NCBI GenBank assembly: GCA_024401745.1 | Contig: JAKSKK010000007.1 | Coordinates: 1 to 64,000 of the forward strand | Length of the DNA stretch: 64,000 bases | Direction of reading: 5' to 3' | Source of the DNA: Bacteroidales bacterium | Lineage (GTDB): Bacteria; Bacteroidota; Bacteroidia; Bacteroidales; UBA932 | In this document: positions 15,880-24,865 of the stretch, in pieces | Layout of the letters: each line of letters begins with the position of its first letter | Position numbering within the stretch: position 1 is the first letter of the stretch | Translations under genes and position numbers: made by a program | The notes under the pieces: model-generated | Told to the model about the DNA's origin: nothing | Seen by the model: the letters and a program-made list of their open reading frames with translations, nothing else | Databases searched by the model: none

Positions 15880-17409
15880 ATGAGCATACAGTCAGAAAAG
15901 ATAGAGAAGCTGGTAGAGCGCCGCGCTGCAGCCGCACTTGGAGGCGGACAGAAGCGCATCGACGCCCAGCACGGCAAGGGCAAGCTCACCGCACGTGAGA
16001 GGCTCGCCCTGCTGCTCGACGAGGGCAGCTTCGAGGAGTTCGACGCCTTCGTGCAGCACCGCTGCACCAACTTCGGAATGGAAGCCCAGCACATCGACGG
16101 CGACGGCGTGGTGACCGGTCAGGGAACTATCGACGGCCGCCTGGTGTTCGTGTTCGCGCAGGACTTCACCGTGAACGGAGGCTCGCTCAGCAAGACCATG
16201 AGCGAGAAGATCTGCAAGGTCATGGACCTGGCAATGAAGGTCGGCGCACCCGTCATTGGGCTCAACGACTCCGGCGGCGCGCGCATCCAGGAGGGCATCG
16301 ACGCCCTTGCGGGATACGGCGAGATATTCGAGCGCAACATCCTCTCCAGCGGCGTGGTGCCGCAGATAAGCGCCATCATGGGGCCCTGCGCCGGCGGTGC
16401 AGTGTACTCCCCTGCTCTGACCGATTTCACGCTCATGGTCAAGGGAACGTCCTACATGTTCCTGACCGGCCCCGGCGTTGTAAAGAGCGTCACGGGCGAG
16501 GAAGTGAGCCAGGAGGACCTGGGCGGCGCGAGCGTGCACGCAAGCAAGAGCGGCGTGGCGCATTTCGCGGCTGAGAGCGAGCAGGAGGCCATCGACACCA
16601 TCAAGAAGCTGCTGAGCTTCATACCTCAGAACAACCTCGAGACGGCTCCGGAGCGTCCCACCCATGACCCCGTGAACCGCAGAGACGATGCCCTGAACGA
16701 GATAATCCCCGACAACCCGAACAAGGCGTACGACATGTACAAGGTGATCGGGAGCGTGGTTGACGACGGCGAGTTCCTTGAGATTCACAAGGACTTCGCA
16801 AAGAACATAATAGTAGGCTTCGCACACATGGGCGGGCGCAGCGTGGGCGTGGTGGCAAACCAGCCTGCAGTGCTCGCGGGCGTGCTGGACATCAACGCCA
16901 GCCGCAAGGCCGCAAGGTTCGTGCGCTTCTGCGACGCCTTCAACATCCCTCTGGTGACCCTGGTGGACGTGCCGGGCTTCCTGTGCGGAACGCAGCAGGA
17001 GTACGGTGCCGTGATAACCAACGGAGCAAAGCTGCTCTATGCCTACGGCGAGGCCACTGTCCCCAAGGTTACGGTGACCCTGCGCAAGAGCTACGGCGGT
17101 GCCCATATAGTGATGAGCTGCAAGCAGCTGCGTGGCGACATCAACTACGCATGGCCCAGCGCCAACATAGCAGTGATGGGTGCCGAGGGCGCAGCTGGCG
17201 TGCTGTACGGCAAGGATGCCGACCCAGAAGCCCGCAAGGCCGAGTACGAGAAACTGTTCTGCAACCCCTGGCAGGCCGCCCAGAAGGGCTACATCGAGGA
17301 TGTGATAGAGCCTCGCAACACCCGCTTCCGCATCATCCGCGCCTTGGCCGTGCTTGACGGCAAGAGGCAGGAGATTCCCGCCAAGAAACACGACAATCTG
17401 CCGCTATGA
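15880..17409 (+). CDS. mmdA: Methylmalonyl-CoA decarboxylase, carboxyltransferase (alpha) subunit
   Basis: A 509-residue biotin-dependent carboxyltransferase (PccB/MmdA family). In this setting it moves the carboxyl group of (S)-methylmalonyl-CoA to biotin on the small carrier, yielding propionyl-CoA. Seen: the [27 protein letters not shown] start, the oxyanion-hole glycine clusters [16 protein letters not shown] and GTQQEYGAV, and [14 protein letters not shown] near the end. Because the next three genes are gamma, biotin carrier and beta subunits of a Na+-pump decarboxylase, decarboxylation rather than carboxylation is the likely reaction. Methylmalonyl-CoA mutase and epimerase are not in the window. 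Confidence 0.92.
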   Translation: MSIQSEKIEKLVERRAAAALGGGQKRIDAQHGKGKLTARERLALLLDEGSFEEFDAFVQHRCTNFGMEAQHIDGDGVVTGQGTIDGRLVFVFAQDFTVNGGSLSKTMSEKICKVMDLAMKVGAPVIGLNDSGGARIQEGIDALAGYGEIFERNILSSGVVPQISAIMGPCAGGAVYSPALTDFTLMVKGTSYMFLTGPGVVKSVTGEEVSQEDLGGASVHASKSGVAHFAAESEQEAIDTIKKLLSFIPQNNLETAPERPTHDPVNRRDDALNEIIPDNPNKAYDMYKVIGSVVDDGEFLEIHKDFAKNIIVGFAHMGGRSVGVVANQPAVLAGVLDINASRKAARFVRFCDAFNIPLVTLVDVPGFLCGTQQEYGAVITNGAKLLYAYGEATVPKVTVTLRKSYGGAHIVMSCKQLRGDINYAWPSANIAVMGAEGAAGVLYGKDADPEARKAEYEKLFCNPWQAAQKGYIEDVIEPRNTRFRIIRALAVLDGKRQEIPAKKHDNLPL

Positions 17410-17747
17410 TGACTCTGCCCATGATTACCGCCGGCGCCGAGAAGATGATGGCGAACGACCCTCACGGCCTGACCCTGACCTTGATAAGCCTCATGGTCGT
17501 GTTCGGCTGCCTGCTGATCCTGTACGGTGCATACTCACTGTCGGGAGCCATATTCAGCGGCAAATTCAGGCGCAGGAAGGCCGAGCCAGCCGTTGACGGC
17601 GAGACCGAAGCTGCAATAGCCGCCGCACTGCATCTGTACATGAGCGAGCAGGTGCACGACAAGGAGGCCGACATCATCACAATCAAGCCCAGAAAGGCTT
17701 CGGGCTGGACCGATAAGACATTGACACTCAGAAAGAAAGCACTATGA
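17406..17747 (+). CDS. Decarboxylase Na+ pump gamma subunit (OadG family)
   Basis: A 113-residue membrane protein with a single helix at about 26-48 ([22 protein letters not shown]) and a long charged cytoplasmic tail. This is the OadG/MmdD layout, which anchors carboxyltransferase and biotin carrier to the membrane subunit. The tail [21 protein letters not shown] and the closing region [21 protein letters not shown] are typical of Bacteroidales versions. ATGA overlaps join it to mmdA and to the biotin carrier gene. Confidence 0.88.
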   Translation: MMTLPMITAGAEKMMANDPHGLTLTLISLMVVFGCLLILYGAYSLSGAIFSGKFRRRKAEPAVDGETEAAIAAALHLYMSEQVHDKEADIITIKPRKASGWTDKTLTLRKKAL

Positions 17748-18154
17748 AAGCATACAAGTTCAAGATAAACGGCAACGCCTACGACGTTGCGGTGAACGGC
17801 ATCGAGGGCAGGATTGCCAGCGTAACCGTGAACGGCAAGGACTACGAGGTCGAGCTCGAGGACGCTCCCGCCGCTGAGAGCAGCGAGGCTGCTCCTGTTC
17901 AGACTGTGGCAGCCGCTCCCAGGCACGGTGAGGGCTTCGTCGGCAAGGTGGTAAGGTCTCCCCTTCCCGGCGTGCTCATAGAGCTGAACGTAAGGGAAGG
18001 CCAGAACGTAAGGCGCGGCCAGAAGCTCGCAGTGCTGGAGGCCATGAAGATGGAGAACGAGATCCTCGCCGAGACCGACGGCGTGGTCAAGGAAGTATTC
18101 GTACAGAAAGGCGACTCAGTGCTTGAGGGCGCCAAGATAGTTTCAATAGGATAA
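17744..18154 (+). CDS. mmdC: Biotin carboxyl carrier protein of methylmalonyl-CoA decarboxylase
   Basis: A 136-residue biotinyl protein. The biotin attachment motif EAMKMENEI puts the modified residue at Lys102, inside a lipoyl/biotinyl domain spanning about 65-136 (VRSPLPGVLIELNVREGQNVRRGQ). An Ala/Pro/Glu linker at about 40-62 separates it from a small N-terminal domain. It shuttles the carboxyl group from MmdA to the Na+-pumping beta subunit. It overlaps both neighbours (ATGA with the gamma gene, one base with the beta gene). Confidence 0.94.
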   Translation: MKAYKFKINGNAYDVAVNGIEGRIASVTVNGKDYEVELEDAPAAESSEAAPVQTVAAAPRHGEGFVGKVVRSPLPGVLIELNVREGQNVRRGQKLAVLEAMKMENEILAETDGVVKEVFVQKGDSVLEGAKIVSIG

Positions 18155-19296
18155 TGGGCAGCATCGTAGACAGTCTTCAGCAGTTCTGGCAGTTCACGGG
18201 CTTCGCGAACTGCAGCTGGCAGCACCTGGTGATGATACTCATAGGCATAGTGTTCATCACCCTTGGCATAGTCAAGAAATGGGAGCCGCTGCTGCTTGTG
18301 CCGATCGGCTTTGGTATAATAGTAGGCAACATTCCCGTTCTGGCTGGCCTGCAGGTCAGCATCTACGAGGAGAACTCGGTGCTCAACATCCTGTATCAGG
18401 GTGTGCGTCAGGGCTGGTACCCGCCGCTCATCTTCCTGGGCATAGGTGCCATGACCGACTTCAGCTCGCTCATCAGCCAGCCTAGGCTGATACTCATCGG
18501 AGCTGCCGCACAGATAGGAATCTTCGGCGCATATCTGCTCTCTCTGCAGATGGGCTTCCTGCCCAACGAGGCCGGCGCGATAGGCATAATCGGCGGCGCA
18601 GACGGTCCCACGGCCATATTCCTCAGTTCTAAGCTCGCTCCCGAGCTCATGGGCGCAATCGCCGTGTGCGCCTACTCCTACATGGCTCTGGTTCCTGTGA
18701 TCCAGAAGCCCATCATGCTGCTGCTCACCACAAAGAAGGAGCGCACGATACGCATGCGCAAGCCGCGCGAGGTCAGCCAGCGCGAGAAGATCATCTTCCC
18801 TATCGTGGGCTTCATCTGCACCGCGTTCATAGTTCCTTCAGGCCTGCCGCTGCTGGGCATGCTGTTCTTCGGCAACCTGCTCAAGGAGTCCGGCGTGACC
18901 AGAAGGCTCGCCAACACTGCCGCCGGCCCCATGATCGACGTCGTGACCATGCTCATAGGCCTCACGGTGGGCGCCAGCACACAGGCAGACGTGTTCGTGA
19001 GCCCGAAGAGCATAATGATATTCGTGCTGGGTCTCATCAGCTTCATAATCGCTACAGCCTGCGGAGTGCTGTTCGCCAAGTTCATGAACCTCTTCTGCAA
19101 GCCTGAGAACAAGATCAATCCGCTCATCGGAAACGCCGGAGTTTCGGCAGTTCCCGACTCCGCACGAGTATCGGAAATCGTTGGCCTCGAGACCGATCCG
19201 GGCAACCACCTGCTCATGCACGCCATGGCCCCGAACGTGGCCGGCGTGATAGGTTCCGCAGTTGCAGCGGGTATTCTGCTGAGCTTTCTGGGCTAG
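18154..19296 (+). CDS. mmdB: Na+-translocating decarboxylase beta subunit
   Basis: A 380-residue polytopic membrane protein of the OadB/MmdB/GcdB family, which decarboxylates carboxybiotin and exports Na+. About nine to eleven helices are visible. The conserved GADGPTAIF motif carries the Asp needed for Na+ movement, with ADVFVSPKSIMIF and NPLIGNAGVSAVPDSARV further on. It closes the eight-gene run starting at recF. Its stop codon overlaps the stop of the convergent Gate-domain gene by the four bases CTAG, and no terminator is seen between them. Confidence 0.94.
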   Translation: MGSIVDSLQQFWQFTGFANCSWQHLVMILIGIVFITLGIVKKWEPLLLVPIGFGIIVGNIPVLAGLQVSIYEENSVLNILYQGVRQGWYPPLIFLGIGAMTDFSSLISQPRLILIGAAAQIGIFGAYLLSLQMGFLPNEAGAIGIIGGADGPTAIFLSSKLAPELMGAIAVCAYSYMALVPVIQKPIMLLLTTKKERTIRMRKPREVSQREKIIFPIVGFICTAFIVPSGLPLLGMLFFGNLLKESGVTRRLANTAAGPMIDVVTMLIGLTVGASTQADVFVSPKSIMIFVLGLISFIIATACGVLFAKFMNLFCKPENKINPLIGNAGVSAVPDSARVSEIVGLETDPGNHLLMHAMAPNVAGVIGSAVAAGILLSFLG

Positions 19297-20435
19297 AAAA
19301 GAGATATGACGAGCATAAGCAAATGCGCGCTCACACCTGCGGCGGCTCCGCCAATCGTGTGGGCGAGTATTGCTTTAGGGGTGAGCTGGCGATAGCCGAG
19401 GCTGTCGAGCATTGCGGTGTGGGTGGAAAGGAAGCCGCTCCAGCACATTCCGATAGCCGTGCAGACTGCAATCGCGTTGCCGTCCACCCAGCCCTGTGAA
19501 AGGAAATTGGGCACGAGGCTGAGGGCTGCACCGACGGCACCCAGAGCGGTTATGGGGAATGCCACGAGGTGGGGGTCCTTGAAACCGAAGAGCCAGTCGA
19601 ACAGGAAGTTGATCTTGCCTGCGGCCCAGGGCAGGAGCTCGGTGCCTTCGTAGGCGGCTCCGGTGTATGCTCCGCCGGCCGAGGGGCCGAAGGTGAGAAG
19701 CATCACGAAGGTAGAGATCACAAGCACGCCGGGAATGATGGAGAGGCCCACGTCGACGCCGGACTTTCCGCCGTCGAGGATGGCATTCAGGCAGCGGATG
19801 AAGCCGCCCTCGTGCTTCACCTCGGCTTCCTTGTCCTGACGGTTCATCTCTTCCTTGTTGATGACTGCGGCCATCTCATCCTTGAAAGAGGGGTACTTCT
19901 TCAGGATGAAGTGCTGCATCAGACGGGTGGACACTATACAGCCGCACACTGCGCCGAAAAGGCCCACAAGCGGCTGCCAGTAGAATCCCTGACCCATCAT
20001 GAAGATGATGACTATCAGGCCCATTCCGAAGGCTGTTCCGAAGTTCGTGAGCGAGATGAACTGGTATTTTCTGAAGTATCCTGCAAAGCGCTTGTCCTTT
20101 GCCAGGGAGATGATGGCAGGGTTGTCGGAAAGGAAGGTCATGATGGCTCCGAGCGAGGCCACGCCAGGCAGGTTGAAGAGGGGCTTCATGAAGGGCCTGA
20201 GCAGTTTCTCGAGCAGGTCGACGACTCCGTATTCTATCAGGATACGGCCAAGGGCGCCCATCAGGACGCATATCGCCATTAGGTAGAAGCAGGTGTTGAG
20301 CAGCAGGTCATGTGCGGTGTGCATCATGGTGTTGAGCATGTTGGCCGTGCCCATCACGACTGCCAGATAAACAAAGATTCCAAGCACAACTGCCAGGCAG
20401 ATAAGACTTGACTTCAGATTGCTTTTCTTTGCCAT
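19293..20435 (-). CDS. Nucleoside-recognition (Gate) domain membrane protein
   Basis: A 380-residue integral membrane protein with roughly nine helices. The N-terminal half carries the Gate pattern seen in SpmA/SpmB and nucleoside transporters (GALGRILIEYGVVDLLEKLLRPFMKPLFNLPG, FLSDNPAIISLAKDKRF), and the C-terminal half has a second Gate-like block (IPGVLVISTFVMLLTFGPSAGG, CWSGFLSTHTAMLDSLGYR). It resembles the CD0519/CD1768-type proteins annotated without function. The substrate is unknown. It lies six bases after the porin-like gene in the same direction and meets mmdB tail-to-tail with a CTAG overlap. Confidence 0.75.
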   Translation of the reverse strand: MAKKSNLKSSLICLAVVLGIFVYLAVVMGTANMLNTMMHTAHDLLLNTCFYLMAICVLMGALGRILIEYGVVDLLEKLLRPFMKPLFNLPGVASLGAIMTFLSDNPAIISLAKDKRFAGYFRKYQFISLTNFGTAFGMGLIVIIFMMGQGFYWQPLVGLFGAVCGCIVSTRLMQHFILKKYPSFKDEMAAVINKEEMNRQDKEAEVKHEGGFIRCLNAILDGGKSGVDVGLSIIPGVLVISTFVMLLTFGPSAGGAYTGAAYEGTELLPWAAGKINFLFDWLFGFKDPHLVAFPITALGAVGAALSLVPNFLSQGWVDGNAIAVCTAIGMCWSGFLSTHTAMLDSLGYRQLTPKAILAHTIGGAAAGVSAHLLMLVISLF

Positions 20436-20441
20436 AGGGGA

Positions 20442-21389
20442 CTATCTTTTCAGAAGATGTATCTTCCAGGTGAGGCCCAGGCTGAGCGTGGGCTGTTGGA
20501 AGTAGTAATATAGCGCGTGTATGCGCAGTTCCTTGTTTCCTGGCCTGGGGAAGAACTCGAAGCCTCCTCCGTAGGACCAGTATTCACCGAGCACAGGGAC
20601 CAGAGGGTCGAACTGGCTGAAGTTGCAATCGTAAGAGGCTTTCGCCAGAATGTTCATCCAATCGGTGGGTGACACCACCAGCCTGACTATGACGGCGCAG
20701 TCATCGAACATTCTGAAGCTCTTCATGTTACCTCGCTGCACGAGGTCAAGTTCAAGTTTAGCGAGGCCGGCGTCGAAGCTGTTGCCCAGCACAATGTTGC
20801 CAATCTGCCCGCCTCCGGGAAGGTCGAACAGGTTGACCGAATGCTTCCAGCCATAGAAGCCTGCTTCACCCTTTGCGCAGAGGTTGTAGGAGAGGAGACC
20901 GTCGCTTGTACGTTCCGAGAACGCGCTCTGACCAAACTGAAAGATTATCCTGCTGCCCGAATCCCCAAAATAGTACAGGCCGCTGATGCCGAACTGGAAA
21001 CAGCCGTCGAAATTATACCAGTACTCCGAGGACCAGAAGATATCGATCGGAGCTTCGTCGTATTCATAGCCACCGTATTCGAGCTGCATCTTACCGGCCT
21101 GCACACCCCAGTTGCCCTTTCGGTAAAGTAGGTACACCCAGTCTGTCGCGTTGAACAGGTTGCTGGTGCTGATGGGCTTGTTCAGACGCTGATTGAAAGC
21201 ATATTTCAAGTTCTCGTTCAGGGCTCCGTCGATGCGGAGGTTCAGGTAGTCACCGTTGAAACCATAGACATCGCTGCCTATGGAATTGAGGCTGTAACGG
21301 GTGTCCAGCCTAATATCAATACCTTGGGCGGCTGCAGACTGCAGGAGCCCAAGGCATAGTAGTAGAGTTATAATTAACTTGCGGGTCAA
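20442..21389 (-). CDS. Porin-like outer membrane beta-barrel protein
   Basis: A 315-residue secreted protein: signal peptide ending ...QSAAAQG, then a barrel with alternating aromatic and polar residues (WVYLLYRKGNWGVQAGKMQLEYGGYEY; FWSSEYWYNFDGCFQFGISGLYYF) and a C-terminal aromatic strand. It looks like the phosphate-selective porin O/P group but is shorter than most, so I leave it generic. The only usable start is a TTG right after the TAA of the upstream gene (TAATTG), suggesting translational coupling. The Gate-domain gene follows six bases later. Confidence 0.7.
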   Translation of the reverse strand: MTRKLIITLLLCLGLLQSAAAQGIDIRLDTRYSLNSIGSDVYGFNGDYLNLRIDGALNENLKYAFNQRLNKPISTSNLFNATDWVYLLYRKGNWGVQAGKMQLEYGGYEYDEAPIDIFWSSEYWYNFDGCFQFGISGLYYFGDSGSRIIFQFGQSAFSERTSDGLLSYNLCAKGEAGFYGWKHSVNLFDLPGGGQIGNIVLGNSFDAGLAKLELDLVQRGNMKSFRMFDDCAVIVRLVVSPTDWMNILAKASYDCNFSQFDPLVPVLGEYWSYGGGFEFFPRPGNKELRIHALYYYFQQPTLSLGLTWKIHLLKR

Positions 21390-21938
21390 TTATTTGAGAA
21401 TCTTGAAATTGCCAATGACGGGAAGTTCCTTTGCCTTGCCCTGGATGGCGTATACGATGCCCATGACGGCGAAGACGAATACAACTGCCTCGATGATGCC
21501 GAGGATCCACTTCTTGAGGAAGAGACCTACTACAAGCTCGATGAGGAAGAGGATGAGACCCTGGTTTGCATGGAACTTAGCAAACTTTGACTCCTTTGCA
21601 AAGAAGATAGGAATGACAACGAGAATGCCGACGTATGCAAGGACTGCATAGATCTTGTTCTTCTTGATGTCCTCGGGGTCGATCTCGGCGGTTACGTCAT
21701 CGATGTCGGCCTTGACCTTCTCGTAAGCCTCTTCGGCCTTCTCCTTGAAAGCTTCAGCCTTCTCCTCGACCTTGTCACCAAATGCCTCTGCCTTCTCCTC
21801 TACCTTTTCCTTGAGGTCATCAACCTTGTCCTTGAGATCGTCAACCTTTTCCTTGAGCTCGTCAACCTTGTCGTTGAGGGTCTCCTTGGGCTCCTGTACA
21901 TCAGGCTGCTCATTGATGTTTTCAAATTCTTCTGCCAT
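21390..21938 (-). CDS. Coiled-coil membrane protein with DUF4870/Tic20-like domain
   Basis: A 182-residue protein in two parts. Residues 20-80 are an almost uninterrupted charged coiled coil made of repeating units (KVDDLKD/E seven-residue units, then KVEEKAEAF 11-residue units twice), probably grown by internal duplication. Residues 95-182 hold three short membrane helices with the DUF4870 hallmark KFHANQGLILFLIELV. The coil would sit in the cytoplasm. Function is unknown; such proteins are often tied to envelope homeostasis. The promoter is at 21975-21982 and the porin gene follows with no gap. Confidence 0.75.
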   Translation of the reverse strand: MAEEFENINEQPDVQEPKETLNDKVDELKEKVDDLKDKVDDLKEKVEEKAEAFGDKVEEKAEAFKEKAEEAYEKVKADIDDVTAEIDPEDIKKNKIYAVLAYVGILVVIPIFFAKESKFAKFHANQGLILFLIELVVGLFLKKWILGIIEAVVFVFAVMGIVYAIQGKAKELPVIGNFKILK

Positions 21939-21974
21939 AATAATCAGTGTTTTGAGGGTTAGTACTTATCTACG

Positions 21975-21982
21975 CAAAATTA
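21975..21982 (-). promoter_or_regulatory. Bacteroidota -7 box for the coiled-coil/porin operon
   Basis: Minus-strand TAATTTTG, 36 bp ahead of the ATG at 21938, in an AT-rich gap. Confidence 0.55.
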
Positions 21983-22012
21983 AAATTTAATTTTGAATTA
22001 CAACGCCCTTTT

Positions 22013-22939
22013 TCAAAGAAGGTTAAGGAAATTCCGGCCTGCCACCTTATCGACTTCCTCCTGAGTGTATCCGCGCCCGTGCAGCACGTCGAGTATGATG
22101 CGGAACTTCGATATGTCCTCGAGGCCATGCGCGGTATAGTCTATGCCGTCGTAGTCGGTTCCGAGGCCCACGTAGTCGATGCCGCAGACGTCTATCGCAT
22201 GCTCGATATGGTCAACCACCCTGCCAACGCCGGGCGTGTGTGAGTCAGAAAGGAAATCGGGATAGATGCTCATGCCCACGACTCCCCCGCGGGATGCGAT
22301 GGCCTTCAGCAGTTCGTCCGGGAGGTTGCGCGGGTGCTTGTGCAGGGCCCTGCAGCAGCCGTGTGTATAGACCACGGGCTTCTGGCTGACCTCCAGCACC
22401 TCGCGTATGGTGCTGTCGGCACAGTGGGCCACGTCAACCAGCACGTCAAGGCGGTTGAGTTCCTTCACGAACTCGCGGCCGAAGGGGCTGAGTCCTCCCC
22501 ACTTGCCCTTGCCGGTGCAGCTGTCGCATATATGGTTGTCCTCGCTGTGGGTGAGTGTAACGTAGCGCACTCCCCTGGCGGCAAGGTCCTCAAGTACTGC
22601 GATGTCGTGACCTATGGGCGATGCATTCTCAAGGCCTAACATAATGGATACCAAGCCCTTGGCCTTGTTGGCGGCCACTTCCTCGGCATTGCGCGCAAAG
22701 GCTACCTTGTCGGTGGCGCGGGCCATCTGTATCTCCAGTTCCTCCAGCATGGCGTAGGCGTGGTTGCGGGCCTGGTCCTCGCTCATGTCGGCAGGTATGT
22801 AAAGGGCAAAGAAGGATGCGTCCACGCCGCCCTTCACCATCTTGGGGAAGTCGACCTGGGCACCGGGGTTGTCTATGGTGTAATCGCGGTGTCTGAGCAT
22901 CTGCGACGGGGCGTCGCAATGTGCGTCGAGTATTGTCAT
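22013..22939 (-). CDS. Membrane dipeptidase (peptidase M19, renal dipeptidase family)
   Basis: A 308-residue zinc dipeptidase. Metal ligands are visible in order: DAHCDA near the N-terminus (His-x-Asp), the Glu in MLGLENAS, the His in VDVAHCADSTI, the His in YTHGCCRALH and the Asp in GLGTDYDGID. No signal peptide is present, so it acts in the cytoplasm, most likely on dipeptides from protein or peptidoglycan turnover. It is the last gene of the cyclophilin-valS-ABC-F operon, six bases after the ABC-F stop. Length is slightly short for M19 (about 320-400). Confidence 0.92.
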   Translation of the reverse strand: MTILDAHCDAPSQMLRHRDYTIDNPGAQVDFPKMVKGGVDASFFALYIPADMSEDQARNHAYAMLEELEIQMARATDKVAFARNAEEVAANKAKGLVSIMLGLENASPIGHDIAVLEDLAARGVRYVTLTHSEDNHICDSCTGKGKWGGLSPFGREFVKELNRLDVLVDVAHCADSTIREVLEVSQKPVVYTHGCCRALHKHPRNLPDELLKAIASRGGVVGMSIYPDFLSDSHTPGVGRVVDHIEHAIDVCGIDYVGLGTDYDGIDYTAHGLEDISKFRIILDVLHGRGYTQEEVDKVAGRNFLNLL

Positions 22940-22945
22940 TTCTGT

Positions 22946-24865
22946 CTAGTCTATGAGCGTGCCCCACTCGTCGGTCTTGGCGTCGAGGTCGCGCTTGCAT
23001 TCAAGGTACTCACGTGTGAGTTCCATTATATCGTCTCCCACACCGGGAGCTTCAAGTATCTTCTCAATGGCCTTCATGCGGGCCTCCTGCTTCTCTATCT
23101 CGTGCTCAAGGAAGGAGATGCGGTTCTTCTTCTTGCGGTCCTCCTTGGTCTTCTCGCGGGACTCGGCGTAGGACATCTTCTGGGGTGCGGGCCCGGCGGG
23201 TTTTTCAGGCTGAACCGGGGCCTTGGCGGCGCTGCGTTCGAGTTCCTGCAGGGTCTCGAGGCGGCGGGCTGCCAGGAAGTCGGCAACTCCACCGAGGTGC
23301 TCGCGCACGTGACCGTCCTTGAACTCGTAGATCTTGTCGACCAGGCCGTCAAGGAAGTCGCGGTCGTGCGATACCACTATCAGCGTGCCGTCGAATGCCT
23401 TGAGCGCCTGCTTGAGTATGTCTTTGCTCTTGATGTCCATGTGGTTGGTAGGCTCGTCGAGGGCCAGGAGGTTGTGCTCCTGAAGCATGAGCTTTGCCAT
23501 TCCAAGGCGGGCACGTTCACCGCCGCTGAGCACGCTCACGCGCTTGTCGATGTCTTCGCCGCGGAAGAGGAACTGAGCCAGGATGTCGCGCAGCTTGGTG
23601 CGAACGTCGCCTACTGCTATGCGGTCGAGAGTAGAGAACACGGTCTCTTTCTTGTCCAGCACATCTTCCTGATTCTGAGCGTAGTAGCCCATTGACACGT
23701 TATGCCCGGTGCGGGCCTCGCCGCTGAAGGGTTCGAGTTCGTCGGCAATCACGCGCATGAGGGTTGTCTTTCCCTCTCCGTTGCGGCCCACGAGGGCCAC
23801 CTTCTCGCCGCGCTTGATCTCGATGTCGGCATTGCGGAAGACCACCTTCTGGGGGTAGCCGACGGTAAGGTCCACTCCCTTGAAAACAACATCGCCGGAG
23901 CGGGGTGCGGGCGGGAACTTGACCGTGAGGGTCACGTTGTCGGTCTCGTCAATCTCCACTCTCTCGAGCTTCTCGAGAGCCTTGATGCGGCTCTGCACCT
24001 GGTTGCTCTTGGTGGGCTTGTAACGGAAGGCGGCGATGAACTCTTCCGTCTTCTGTATCATCTTCTGCTGGTTCTCGTAGGCGGCCGTCTGCTGTGCCAG
24101 GCGCTCCTTGCGGAGCTCAAGGTACTGGGAATACGGCACCTTGTAGTCGTGGATGCGGCCGAGCATGACCTCGACGGTGCGGTTGGTCACGGTGTCGAGG
24201 AACTTACGGTCGTGGCTCACGAGCACTATCGAGCAGCGGCGACCGGCAAGGTAGCTCTCGAGCCATTCGATGCTCTCGATGTCGAGGTGGTTGGTAGGCT
24301 CGTCGAGAAGCAGCACCTGGGGCTGCCTGAGGAGTATCTTCGCCAGCTCGATGCGCATGTTCCAGCCCTGGCTGAAGGTCTCGGTGTTGCGGGAGAGTTC
24401 CTCGTCAAGGAAACCGAGGCCGAGGAGGGTCCTTCTGGCCTGCACCTCGGGCGGCTCGCTGTGGCTGAGGGCCAGGCGGTCGCTGAGGTTGCTCATGCGC
24501 TCGATCAGGTCGGCATATTCCTGCGACTCGTAGTCAGTGCGTTCGGCTATCTCGGCCGAAACGGCCTCCATCTCGCGCTCCAGCACGGTCGACTCCTCGA
24601 AGGCGGTCATGGCCTCCTCGAGCACGGTGCGGCCGCGGTTGTGCTCCATTATCTGGGGCAGGTAGCCGATGCTGATGTCACGGGGTTTGTCGATGCGGCC
24701 GGACGTGGGAGTCTGCAGGCCGCATATCATCTTGAGAATGGTGGACTTGCCGGCCCCGTTCTTTCCAACGAGACCGATCTTGTCCTGTTCGCTGATGTGG
24801 AAGTTTATGCTGTCGAGCAGCACGAAGCCTCCGTGGGCGACTGTTACATCCTCTATCGAAATCAT
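22946..24865 (-). CDS. ABC-F family ATPase
   Basis: A 639-residue soluble protein with two ABC domains and no membrane part, acting on the ribosome. Domain 1: Walker A GKNGAGKST (about 34-42), signature FSQGWNMRIELAK, Walker B LLLDEPTNHLD. Domain 2: GRNGEGKTT, LSGGERARLGMAK, LLALDEPTNHMD. The linker between is the ABC-F P-site loop region, and the C-terminal 90 residues form a Lys/Glu-rich coiled coil (YAESREKTKEDRKKKNRISFLEHEIEKQ split across it) as in Uup/YfmR-like members. It directly abuts valS: its ATG follows the valS stop with no spacer. Antibiotic resistance is possible for the family but nothing here points to it. Confidence 0.9.
   Translation of the reverse strand: MISIEDVTVAHGGFVLLDSINFHISEQDKIGLVGKNGAGKSTILKMICGLQTPTSGRIDKPRDISIGYLPQIMEHNRGRTVLEEAMTAFEESTVLEREMEAVSAEIAERTDYESQEYADLIERMSNLSDRLALSHSEPPEVQARRTLLGLGFLDEELSRNTETFSQGWNMRIELAKILLRQPQVLLLDEPTNHLDIESIEWLESYLAGRRCSIVLVSHDRKFLDTVTNRTVEVMLGRIHDYKVPYSQYLELRKERLAQQTAAYENQQKMIQKTEEFIAAFRYKPTKSNQVQSRIKALEKLERVEIDETDNVTLTVKFPPAPRSGDVVFKGVDLTVGYPQKVVFRNADIEIKRGEKVALVGRNGEGKTTLMRVIADELEPFSGEARTGHNVSMGYYAQNQEDVLDKKETVFSTLDRIAVGDVRTKLRDILAQFLFRGEDIDKRVSVLSGGERARLGMAKLMLQEHNLLALDEPTNHMDIKSKDILKQALKAFDGTLIVVSHDRDFLDGLVDKIYEFKDGHVREHLGGVADFLAARRLETLQELERSAAKAPVQPEKPAGPAPQKMSYAESREKTKEDRKKKNRISFLEHEIEKQEARMKAIEKILEAPGVGDDIMELTREYLECKRDLDAKTDEWGTLID

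Noticed and set aside
15892..17391. 499-codon open frame antisense to mmdA
   Set aside because: Shadow frame; mmdA is unmistakable on the plus strand.
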